NCBI GenBank assembly: GCA_035315885.1
Contig: DATFXM010000072.1
Span: forward strand, 1-25,229
Reading direction: 5' to 3'
Source of the DNA: DATFXM01 sp035315885
GTDB lineage: Bacteria > Acidobacteriota > Blastocatellia > UBA7656
DNA: 25,229 nucleotides
Shown one piece after another: positions 1 through 6,416 of this stretch. The notes beneath the pieces are model-generated. The model had not been told where the DNA came from. It saw only the letters and a list, made by a program, of their open reading frames with translations, and made no database searches. How positions within the stretch are numbered: position 1 is the first letter of the stretch; each line of letters begins with the position of its first letter. Both the position numbers and the translations under genes were made by a program.

Positions 1-337
1 TACCCTGGGTAACGGCACCGGACCGGATGCAACCCTGAAGGGGTTGCGTCCGACGCCCTGCGAAACGCGATTTCAACAATGTGATTGCGCAACCCTTTCA
101 GGGTTGCGATGAATTTCCTCGGTCTACCCAGGGTAGCCGCGGACGGCAACCCTGGGCTGCGCGACGTAACCCCTTCAGGGTTGCATCCGGTCCGGTGCCT
201 TTACCCAGGGTAGCTGCGGACGGCAACCCGGGCTGCGCGACGCAACCCCTTCAGGGTTGCATCCGGTCCGGTGCCTTTACCCAGGGTAGCCGCGGACGGC
301 AACCCTGGGCTGGACGACGCAACCCCTTCGGGGTTGA
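1..337. repeat. Array of 77-nt palindromic repeats
   Basis: Three head-to-tail units start with ACCCAGGGTA at 126, 203 and 279, so the period is 77 then 76 nt. Each complete unit holds two palindromes: a CCCAGGGT...ACCCTGGG pair around a GCCGCGGACGGC core, and a GCAACCC...GGGTTGC hairpin, followed by a spacer ending near GGTGCCTTT. A copy in the opposite orientation occupies about 1-58, and a lone GCAACCC...GGGTTGC hairpin sits near 89-107. The third unit breaks off into heptamer repeats at about 338. A degenerate copy recurs at 16878-16970. The array runs to the window edge, so its full size is unknown. An open frame crosses it (81-365) but only reflects the repeats. It resembles REP/BIME-type intergenic elements. 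Confidence 0.85.
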
Positions 338-386
338 ACTCAGCACTCAGCCACTCAGGACTTAGCACTCAGCACTCAGCACTTTC
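338..386. repeat. Heptanucleotide tandem repeat (ACTCAGC type)
   Basis: Degenerate copies of a seven-base unit close to ACTCAGC follow one another from the end of the 77-nt array to just before the stop codon of the amidase gene. The same unit appears inverted at 16858-16874 and direct at 16974-16985, where it flanks the lone copy of the 77-nt family. No T-tract hairpin is visible here, so I do not call a terminator. Confidence 0.7.
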
Positions 387-389
387 CCC

Positions 390-2336
390 TCAGCCTCTGG
401 CTCGTTTTAGATAGGAATTGAGACCCGCGAATAGAGACGCGGCGATTCGATCCCTGAACTCGGTCTTTTGCAGCAACGCTTCGTCTCTTGCGTTCGATAG
501 GAAGGAAACTTCAGCAAGGACGCTGGGCATCGACGCGCCCAGCAGCACTACAAACGCCGCGTGCTTCACCCCGCGATTTGTGCCGGTCCTCGGAGAAGCA
601 GCGCCGATTCCCCTCACCAGACCTGATTGGATGTAGCGAGCAAGCTCTCGAGATTCGCCCACACGATTCGCTACCGTGACACTCGCGTAGACCGGCTGTG
701 GTTTCTCCTCGGCCGCTTTGGCTGCAGCCTTCTCCGGCTCGACCGCAGACTTTTCGGTCGCCGAAGATTGAGTCGCCGGCGCGGGTTGAGGCGAGTCCGG
801 TTTTGCGCGGTCCGGGCTTACAAAGTATGTCTCGACGCCTGAGGCCGCGCGAGACGGGCTGGCGTTCGCATGAATTGAAATGAACAGATCGGCATGCCGG
901 GAGTTAGCGATTGCAGTGCGCTCCTCCAGAGCCACGAACTTGTCTGAATCGCGAGTCAGAATAACTTCAACATCGGGATAGCTCTTCTTGACATAGGCCC
1001 GCAATCGCCTGCCGACATCCAGCACGAGGTCCTTTTCGCGCATACCGCCCGGACTTATTGTGCCGGTATCGTGACCGCCGTGCCCGGGATCTATGACGAT
1101 CCTCTTGACCGGGCTCTCGACTACTTTTGATTCTGATTTCGGCCCGGGCTCCTTAGCGCTCAACGTTGCGGGCGCCGAAATCGCCTTCTTCGCTTCGTCC
1201 AGTCCCTCGGCAACGATCGGCTCGGTAAGCTCGGGAAGCGAATACATAGGATTCTGGTTGCGACTGGAGCGCGGAGCTTCCGGCCGTGCGGTCACTCCCG
1301 TGGGCGTTTCAGAGTTTCGCGCGACTGCCGATTCGGGCTCGGGCGTCGGAACAAAATTTCGAACAACCGGACGCCGGGGATCGAAGCTGTGCATATCGAT
1401 GATTATGCGTTCCGGTTCGGACAGCCTTATGACCGAGTATTCGCCGAGAGACGCGACCTGCATGTCGATTTTAGGCGTGGCTCCTTCTGTTTGAACCACC
1501 GTGATGCGCTTCAACAGATTGTTCTCGCCTACGATGAATCGTCTGCCGTAAAGCGAGCGAGCCACCGTTGCCTTGTCGAGCTGTAAGGACAAGTGATTGC
1601 CTTCGCGGTGCTGCGTATAAGTCGCGTTTTCAGAGAGGTCGAGCACCACTCGAGCGTAGTCGGCGCCCCCAAAGTTTCTGACATTGGTGAGCTCGGGACC
1701 TCCCTCGTGCAATCGGGGTCCGGTCGGACTCGCAGAGGTTGGCGGAATCATGACATCGACTGGACGATTGCCGAGTTGGGCCTCGAAACGCGACAACACG
1801 GCGCGGGCCTCGCGAGACATGACGGAATTTGGAAAGTAAGCGGCGAGTTCTCGATACGCGGCCGCGGCGCCTTCAAGGTCTTGAAGATTCTCCTCGTAGA
1901 TCTGAGCAATTCCTACAAGTGCCGCGCCTACGAATGCACTTCGCGGGTGATTTGAGACAAGCTCGCGATAAGCCTCGATGGCCTGCTGATAAACTGCCGA
2001 GTCGTTTGAGTCGTCGGCCATTTCCCTGAGGAGTTCGGCTTGCCGGGAAAGGGCTTCGGCGGTGTAGAAGTTATCGCTGTTAAGTCTGATTACCTGTCCG
2101 TAGGCGTCGAGCGCACGTCGATAATCGCTGTTGTTCCGGTCTTCGGATGACCGGTCGTGAAGAGACCGTCCAAGATCGCTTGCGTACCTGAAGAGTTCTT
2201 CTGACAGAGAGCGCGCATTGCCTGCTCGGCCGGCGTCTGCGTCGGCCGCATTCAACACGGGTCGGGCGGTGAGGCAGAAGATCAGGGCCAGAACCACCCC
2301 GTGAGCTATTATCCTGTCACGCACCGAAGAGTGCAT
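390..2336 (-). CDS. Secreted N-acetylmuramoyl-L-alanine amidase with TPR and AMIN domains
   Basis: Zinc amidase that cleaves the bond between N-acetylmuramic acid and the peptide stem of peptidoglycan, acting in the periplasm. The 648 residues show a hydrophobic export signal (about 10-30), TPR-like helices (about 70-185), an AMIN-like beta domain (about 217-318), a Pro/Ala/Ser-rich linker, and an Amidase_3 domain (about 411-645). The domain shows PGHGGHD at 417-423 (His419), Glu434, the SIHAN motif (His489) and Glu609 in LAEVSFLSN, the expected zinc and catalytic residues. It is longer than AmiC-type enzymes because of the TPR part and an Ala/Glu/Pro-rich insertion (about 509-550) inside the catalytic domain. 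The AMIN domain in this family targets septum or cell-wall sites. It lies 107 bp downstream of the lytic transglycosylase gene on the same strand and has a promoter candidate of its own. Confidence 0.93.
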   Translation of the reverse strand: MHSSVRDRIIAHGVVLALIFCLTARPVLNAADADAGRAGNARSLSEELFRYASDLGRSLHDRSSEDRNNSDYRRALDAYGQVIRLNSDNFYTAEALSRQAELLREMADDSNDSAVYQQAIEAYRELVSNHPRSAFVGAALVGIAQIYEENLQDLEGAAAAYRELAAYFPNSVMSREARAVLSRFEAQLGNRPVDVMIPPTSASPTGPRLHEGGPELTNVRNFGGADYARVVLDLSENATYTQHREGNHLSLQLDKATVARSLYGRRFIVGENNLLKRITVVQTEGATPKIDMQVASLGEYSVIRLSEPERIIIDMHSFDPRRPVVRNFVPTPEPESAVARNSETPTGVTARPEAPRSSRNQNPMYSLPELTEPIVAEGLDEAKKAISAPATLSAKEPGPKSESKVVESPVKRIVIDPGHGGHDTGTISPGGMREKDLVLDVGRRLRAYVKKSYPDVEVILTRDSDKFVALEERTAIANSRHADLFISIHANASPSRAASGVETYFVSPDRAKPDSPQPAPATQSSATEKSAVEPEKAAAKAAEEKPQPVYASVTVANRVGESRELARYIQSGLVRGIGAASPRTGTNRGVKHAAFVVLLGASMPSVLAEVSFLSNARDEALLQKTEFRDRIAASLFAGLNSYLKRARG

Positions 2337-2376
2337 AACCTACAGCTTTCTATGGGGCGTTGCTCTGGGGGTCTCT

Positions 2377-2405
2377 AGTCTAGTCAAGGGCTCGATCCGG
2401 GTCAA
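2377..2405 (-). promoter_or_regulatory. Probable sigma-70-type promoter of the amidase gene
   Basis: On the minus strand a -35 box TTGACC (2405-2400) and a -10 box TAGACT (2382-2377) are separated by exactly 17 nt, giving a predicted leader of about 35 nt before the ATG at 2336. The -35 box overlaps a small inverted repeat (TCAAC...GTTGA, near 2402-2417) that could be an operator or a weak hairpin. Spacing and box matches are seen directly; activity is inferred. Confidence 0.5.
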
Positions 2406-2443
2406 CGAGTTTGTTGAAGCCCGCCGCCGGATCGATTGCCTGA

Positions 2444-3298
2444 CTAATAGTTATTGGAAAGGCTCTTGCTCGCGCCACCAGCAAACGTGGCGGCGGACGG
2501 CGCTACAGGGGTCTTATTGGCAGCCGTCGTCTTGCCGGGACCTGTCGAATTGTATCTTTCCGAAATGGCCCTGACGTAGTTTTGTGTTTCGCGGTAGCGA
2601 GGGATCTTGTAGCCGGAATTCACGACCGCGTTCTCGCCCGCGTTATAACCCGCAAGCACCAGATTGACGTCACCGTTGAACGTGTCGAGGAGGAATCGCA
2701 AATATCGCGCTCCACCCTCTATGTTCTGTTGCGGATCGAAAATGTTGTTCACACCAAATCGAGCAGCGGTTGCCGGCATCAATTGCATCAGACCGCTTGC
2801 GCCCTTGTAGGAACGTGCTCGCGCATTGAACCCGGATTCCTGTCGCATCACCGCAACGATCAGATTGGGATCGACTCCGTTGCGGTTTGCTGATTGAGTT
2901 ATGAACTCGTCGTATTTTGGATTGCCCGTTGAAGCCATCTCTGCCTGAACGGCCGCCGCCGGAATAACGATTGGCTGCGGAGCGCCAGGCGATGTCTGTT
3001 GAGTGGATGCCTGCGTACCGGCCTTGTCTGCGGGTTTTGCCGCAGCGTCTCCCGGCTTTGCCGGCGTAGTCTTTGCCTGAACCGGTTTTTTTGAATGGTC
3101 AAGAGGCGGAGTAGCGGGCTTCTGTGCTGCCGGCGGATTCGGCGCCTCGCGCACGATCATCATTGGAGTGCGTTGGGGTGCCGGCCGGACGTCGTCGGCT
3201 ATCGGATCATCGGTCGGATCCGATGCGCCCTGCGCCTTGGCGTCGGCGGAACACATAATGAGGAATGTCAGTATTAAAAGGCCTGCGAACGCTCTCAT
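2444..3298 (-). CDS. Secreted lytic transglycosylase (SLT/GH23 family)
   Basis: Cleaves the MurNAc-GlcNAc bond of peptidoglycan, leaving 1,6-anhydro-MurNAc. The 284-residue protein has a signal peptide (about 1-22; LIMC at 13-16 is a poor lipobox, so a soluble periplasmic form is likelier), a long Pro/Ala/Lys-rich linker (about 25-118) and a C-terminal SLT domain. The domain shows the catalytic Glu154 in RQESGF, GLMQLMP at 169-175 and AGYNAGENAV from 216, all hallmarks of family 1 transglycosylases. The frame stays open upstream to 3373, but those 25 residues do not look like protein; the ATG at 3298 begins a proper signal peptide and follows a GGTGGGA ribosome-binding site. The gene has a leader of about 370 nt with a probable GEMM riboswitch. 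The amidase gene follows on the same strand, so the two hydrolases may share transcripts. Confidence 0.93.
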   Translation of the reverse strand: MRAFAGLLILTFLIMCSADAKAQGASDPTDDPIADDVRPAPQRTPMMIVREAPNPPAAQKPATPPLDHSKKPVQAKTTPAKPGDAAAKPADKAGTQASTQQTSPGAPQPIVIPAAAVQAEMASTGNPKYDEFITQSANRNGVDPNLIVAVMRQESGFNARARSYKGASGLMQLMPATAARFGVNNIFDPQQNIEGGARYLRFLLDTFNGDVNLVLAGYNAGENAVVNSGYKIPRYRETQNYVRAISERYNSTGPGKTTAANKTPVAPSAATFAGGASKSLSNNY

Positions 3299-3470
3299 CA
3301 GGATTCCCACCAGTTCACACTGCAAACATGCTTCTCGCTGTTGGAGGGGCTGGCCTCCGGGGGTCACCGGCACGTATCGTCGAACGATTGGAGTGAGTTG
3401 AGAAGCTGGAGGGAGCCGCCTTCAATCTCACTTCGGCAGCCAGTCATTCTTTTTGGAACCGCCCTGAGGA

Positions 3471-3521
3471 ATCTCAGATTTCAGATTTGAGATCTCAAAT
3501 TGAAAATTTGAGATTTCAATA
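3471..3521. repeat. AT-rich heptamer-period palindromic repeat
   Basis: Degenerate seven-base units of the AGATTTG/AGATTTC kind, including a perfect 16-bp palindrome ATTTGAGATCTCAAAT at 3485-3500. A related block lies at 3764-3799. The two blocks bracket the riboswitch and the divergent promoters. This one falls inside the transglycosylase leader. Confidence 0.7.
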
Positions 3522-3527
3522 CCGCGA

Positions 3528-3555
3528 CCGAGGAAAGCGCTTTTTGGCTCCTCGG
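3528..3555 (-). promoter_or_regulatory. Alternative hairpin in the riboswitch expression platform
   Basis: On the minus strand CCGAGGA (3555-3549), which contains the conserved 3' end of the aptamer, is perfectly complementary to TCCTCGG (3534-3528). Forming this 7-bp stem, extendable by a G-U pair, would pull apart the ligand-binding junction, so it could be the competing ligand-free structure. No T-tract follows, so simple intrinsic termination is not evident. The next 230 nt to the start codon include AT-rich palindromes and a GGAGG...CCTCC hairpin that might take part. Confidence 0.5.
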
Positions 3556-3644
3556 CAATTTGCTAACGCGGCGTACTTCTGCGGTTTTCCAAAGACCTTG
3601 GCTTTGCGACCCAGGATCGCTCCTGGTGTGCCTTTTCGGTGACC
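3550..3644 (-). ncRNA. Probable cyclic-di-GMP-I (GEMM-I) riboswitch aptamer
   Basis: Read on the minus strand the segment follows the GEMM-I consensus element by element: GGTCAC start (3644), GGCACACC (3632-3625; consensus GGCAAACC), a 4-bp stem AGGA/TCCT capped by a GNRA tetraloop GCGA (3620-3617), GGGTCGCAAAGCC (from 3612; consensus GGGACGCAAAGCC), a variable second stem, then GTTAGC and TTGCCGA (3558-3552; consensus GTTACCGA). The positions matching ligand-contacting G20, A47 and C92 of the Vibrio Vc2 aptamer are G (3631), A (3604) and C (3555). In this family G20 goes with c-di-GMP and A20 with 3',3'-cGAMP, so c-di-GMP is predicted. It sits between a good promoter and the lytic transglycosylase gene. 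The alignment was made by eye from memory of the consensus. Confidence 0.82.
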
Positions 3645-3673
3645 ATCAAAAACCAACTTGATGCGACCCGGCC

Positions 3674-3702
3674 ATCCTAAGCCCCAGGGTACACCGAGTC
3701 AA
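3674..3702 (-). promoter_or_regulatory. Promoter of the riboswitch-transglycosylase transcript
   Basis: On the minus strand -35 TTGACT (3702-3697) and -10 TAGGAT (3679-3674) have a 17-nt spacer, an almost ideal sigma-70-type arrangement. Transcription should begin near 3667, about 23 nt before the aptamer, so the transcript would open with the riboswitch. Confidence 0.65.
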
Positions 3703-3753
3703 TAGTTTAGATTCAGAAAATTAGATCGGCTGTGTCCCCGGCTACGGGGGGTT

Positions 3754-3759
3754 TATAAT
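3754..3759 (+). promoter_or_regulatory. -10 box upstream of aldehyde dehydrogenase
   Basis: A perfect TATAAT sits about 80 nt before the start codon at 3840. The -35 region 17 nt upstream (TGTGTC) is poor. A small CCCCG...CGGGG hairpin (3736-3749) lies just upstream of the -10 box. Confidence 0.4.
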
Positions 3760-3763
3760 CTGA

Positions 3764-3799
3764 CTTTGAAATTTCAAATTAGAGATTTGAGATTTCAGA
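3764..3799. repeat. AT-rich heptamer-period repeat, second block
   Basis: Units such as AGATTTG and AGATTTC in tandem, plus the palindromic GAAATTTC, related to the block at 3471-3521. It lies in the predicted 5' leader of the aldehyde dehydrogenase gene. Confidence 0.65.
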
Positions 3800-3839
3800 G
3801 ACAAAAGCAAAAGCACAAGGCAAAACCAGAGACGACAAC

Positions 3840-5315
3840 ATGAACGAGAAATTCACCAACGGCTTACCCGAACCCGGTCAAACGGTGCTCAACTACATAA
3901 ATGGCGAGTGGCAACCCTCCGATAAGCTCGCCGACCGCTACGATCCCGCAGACCAGTCCGTCCTCGTAGCACGCGCTCCGGACTCGAACCGCACCGACGC
4001 CCGACGCGCCATCGATGCCGCAGCCCGCGCCCAGGAAGAATGGGCGTCCGTGCCTCCCCCAAAGCGAGGCCGCCTGTTGTTCGACTGGCTCAACTGGATC
4101 GATGCGCGACGAGATGAACTGGCCTACCTGTTGACTCGTGAAGAGGGCAAGATTCTCCCGGAGTCAACCGGTGAAGTAAAACGAGCGATGGATATCCTCG
4201 AATTCACCGCAGGACTCGGCCGTAGACTCGATGGAGCCGTTTATCCCTCGGAGGAGAACGGGACCTTCTGCTATTCGACCAGAGCACCCCTCGGAGTAGT
4301 CGGCTTGATCAGCCCGTGGAATTTCCCGGTAGCAATTCCGGTCTGGAAGCTGGCCCCAGCGCTCGTGGCAGGAAACACCGCGGTGTTAAAGCCCTCGCCG
4401 CTGACTCCGTTGACCGCGGCAGCGCTCGTGCGTGGACTCGAAGAGGTCGGGGTCCCGAAAGGCGTCGTCAATCTGGTTCATGGCGACACCGAACCCGGCG
4501 CGGAGCTGATATCGAACGATGCCGTTAAAGGCGTATCGTTCACCGGCTCGACCAAGGTCGGCAAGATCATCGCAAAGACCGCATCCGATCGCCTGTTGAA
4601 GCTGCAGCTCGAACTGGGTGGCAAGAACCCGCAAGTAGTACTCGACGATGCGGACCTGGACCTGGCGGTCAACGGTGTGGTGGTGGGCGGACTCGGTTCG
4701 ACGGGTCAACGTTGCACGGCAACCAGCCGCGCGCTCGTAACCGAAAAAGTCTACGACGATTTTCTGACAAGGCTGGTAACAAGAGCTTCAGCCATCAAAG
4801 TCGGGCCGGGAGCGGAGCCTGGAATTGAAATTGGACCGTTGGTGGATTCGCGCGCAATGGCCGGGGTCACTCACTGGGTGAGCGTGGGAAGCAAGGAAGG
4901 AGCCAAGTCTTGCATCGGAGGCCGACAGTTGACTGAGGGCAGCCTCGGACGCGGGTTATTCTTCGCGCCAACGGTGCTTGAGGCCCGCCAGGGGATGGAG
5001 ATCAGCAAAGAAGAGATTTTCGGACCCGTAGTCGCGGTCATAAGAGTCAAGAATCTCGAGGACGCACTCGAAACTGCGAACTCAGTGCGCTACGGGCTGG
5101 CGTCGACAGTTTTCACCCGCGACGTCGGCCGCGTGTTCAAATTTGCAGAGCGCGCGCAGGCGGGAATCATTCACGTCAACCGTCCCGGAGTTGGCGGCTA
5201 TTCACACGTGCCGTTCGGCGGCATAAAAGAAAGCGGCTATGGCGGTCGTGAAGTAGGAAACGAAGTTATGACTTTTTACACAGAGACGAAGGTGGTCTAC
5301 GTGAATTATAAGTGA
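3840..5315 (+). CDS. NAD(P)-dependent aldehyde dehydrogenase, alpha-ketoglutarate semialdehyde dehydrogenase-like
   Basis: Oxidises an aldehyde to the acid with NAD(P)+. The 491 residues are full length for the family. Visible landmarks are the PWNFP motif (159-163), cofactor-binding Lys184, GSTKVG (236-241), Glu259 in LELGGKNP, catalytic Cys292 in GQRCTATSR, and Glu392 in EEIFGPV. The sequence around the Cys resembles the KGSADH/YcbD branch (2,5-dioxovalerate dehydrogenase of sugar-acid or hydroxyproline breakdown), but the substrate cannot be fixed from sequence alone. No sugar-acid gene lies nearby. Its 3' end is 11 bp from that of an ACMSD-like amidohydrolase on the other strand, so the two do not share an operon. 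No strong ribosome-binding site precedes the ATG. Confidence 0.9.
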   Translation: MNEKFTNGLPEPGQTVLNYINGEWQPSDKLADRYDPADQSVLVARAPDSNRTDARRAIDAAARAQEEWASVPPPKRGRLLFDWLNWIDARRDELAYLLTREEGKILPESTGEVKRAMDILEFTAGLGRRLDGAVYPSEENGTFCYSTRAPLGVVGLISPWNFPVAIPVWKLAPALVAGNTAVLKPSPLTPLTAAALVRGLEEVGVPKGVVNLVHGDTEPGAELISNDAVKGVSFTGSTKVGKIIAKTASDRLLKLQLELGGKNPQVVLDDADLDLAVNGVVVGGLGSTGQRCTATSRALVTEKVYDDFLTRLVTRASAIKVGPGAEPGIEIGPLVDSRAMAGVTHWVSVGSKEGAKSCIGGRQLTEGSLGRGLFFAPTVLEARQGMEISKEEIFGPVVAVIRVKNLEDALETANSVRYGLASTVFTRDVGRVFKFAERAQAGIIHVNRPGVGGYSHVPFGGIKESGYGGREVGNEVMTFYTETKVVYVNYK

Positions 5316-5326
5316 CTGGTTCGGGT

Positions 5327-6313
5327 TTACTGATTGTTCAGCATTGACAGCGCTGTTCCCGAAAAGATCTTCTCCTTCTCGTGATCAGGAATCGGTAGCT
5401 CCGAAATCGATGAGACTGACCTCTCGATCGAACCAAGCATGTGTGGATAGTCGCTGCCCATCAGCATGTGATCTGACCCTACAAGATCCCGGACCATCCT
5501 CAATACATAAGGACTGAAGGTCACTGTGTCGTAGCAGAGCCGCTTCAAATAGATGCTCGGTAGCTTGTCTATCTTGGCTCGGCATTCAGCGAAATCCCGA
5601 AACCCGTTGTCCAGGCGCTCCATCAAGTAAGGAATCGCCCCTCCTGCGTGCGCGATGATCCAACGGATATTAGAGAACTCCTCAAACATTCCATCAAAAC
5701 ACATCCTGGCCACCGCAAGCGATGTGTCGAACGGGAATCCCACCAGTGGGCCCAGTACATACTGGCTAAACAGCTCCGCATTGGTCGGGATCATTGGATG
5801 TAGAAAGATGCACAGGTTCATCCGATTCGCTTCGGCAAAGAACGGCCGGTAAGCCGGATCGGTCAGTGCCCGTCCGCGAATATTGCTCAGCAACACGACC
5901 CCGTTCATCTTCAACTCGTCTATCGCGCGGTGCAGCTCCTTAAGAGCGTGATCCGGCGAATCCATCGGGATCGACGCGAACGACTTGAAACGTGCCGGAT
6001 GCGTGGCGACCAGCTCCGCATAAGCGTCATTCACCTTGCGAGCAACCTCCGGCTGCTGCTTATCGTCCGCGAAGAAAACGTTGGGGGTCGAGAGTGAAAT
6101 CACCTCAACGTCGATGCCTACGCGGTCCATGTCTTCCAGGCGCTTTGCCACGTCAGTCATCGGCGCGGTTACCCCGAAGAAGCGCGCCCCTCGGTACTTG
6201 ATGATCGTTCTACCGGTAGGATCGCGATCAAAGGAGAACTCGGAAGACGGAGCCTCCCGTATCAACTGAAAATAGGCCTCGGGGTAGTAGTGGGTGTGAA
6301 TATCGATCTTCAT
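5327..6313 (-). CDS. ACMSD-like amidohydrolase (Amidohydro_2 family)
   Basis: Metal-dependent TIM-barrel enzyme of the amidohydrolase-2 group, which holds decarboxylases such as ACMSD and gamma-resorcylate decarboxylase as well as true hydrolases. The 328 residues match the usual length. Metal ligands are visible: HxH at 6/8, His172 (FLHP), His222 (IIAHAGG) and Asp288 (MGSDYPH). The ATG at 6313 has a GGAGG site four bases upstream. In kynurenine breakdown ACMSD is followed by a semialdehyde dehydrogenase; the convergent aldehyde dehydrogenase is suggestive, but no other kynurenine gene is present, so the substrate stays open. The S2P-type protease gene lies upstream on the same strand across a 103-bp gap filled with heptamer repeats. 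Confidence 0.85.
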   Translation of the reverse strand: MKIDIHTHYYPEAYFQLIREAPSSEFSFDRDPTGRTIIKYRGARFFGVTAPMTDVAKRLEDMDRVGIDVEVISLSTPNVFFADDKQQPEVARKVNDAYAELVATHPARFKSFASIPMDSPDHALKELHRAIDELKMNGVVLLSNIRGRALTDPAYRPFFAEANRMNLCIFLHPMIPTNAELFSQYVLGPLVGFPFDTSLAVARMCFDGMFEEFSNIRWIIAHAGGAIPYLMERLDNGFRDFAECRAKIDKLPSIYLKRLCYDTVTFSPYVLRMVRDLVGSDHMLMGSDYPHMLGSIERSVSSISELPIPDHEKEKIFSGTALSMLNNQ

Positions 6314-6349
6314 CGGGCCTCCGCTTCACTTTTGCGTCCCGTCAGGCAA

Positions 6350-6411
6350 CCAGGAACCAAAAACCAGAAAACCAAACTGTCTACTACCTACTGCCTACTG
6401 CTTACTACCCA
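6350..6411. repeat. Heptanucleotide repeat block (ACTGCCT type)
   Basis: The gap between the protease and amidohydrolase genes parses into seven-base units: first A/C-rich units like AAAAACC, then units like CCTACTG and CTTACTA. Unit order and sequence match the right arm of the large inverted repeat at 19041-19140. Confidence 0.65.
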
Positions 6412-6416
6412 CTTTC

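Noticed and set aside
1..337. CRISPR array
   Set aside because: The repeated unit is the whole 77 nt, with no variable spacers between short repeats, one copy is inverted, and no cas gene is nearby.
81..365. 94-residue coding frame
   Set aside because: It is a translation of the tandem palindromic repeats; the protein repeats with the DNA units.
3550..3644. ydaO-type (c-di-AMP) riboswitch
   Set aside because: That class often precedes cell-wall hydrolase genes in actinobacteria, but its conserved elements are missing, whereas the GEMM-I landmarks appear in order.
3840..6313. Kynurenine-pathway operon (ACMSD plus semialdehyde dehydrogenase)
   Set aside because: The two genes are convergent, no other pathway gene is present, and the dehydrogenase looks closer to the KGSADH branch.
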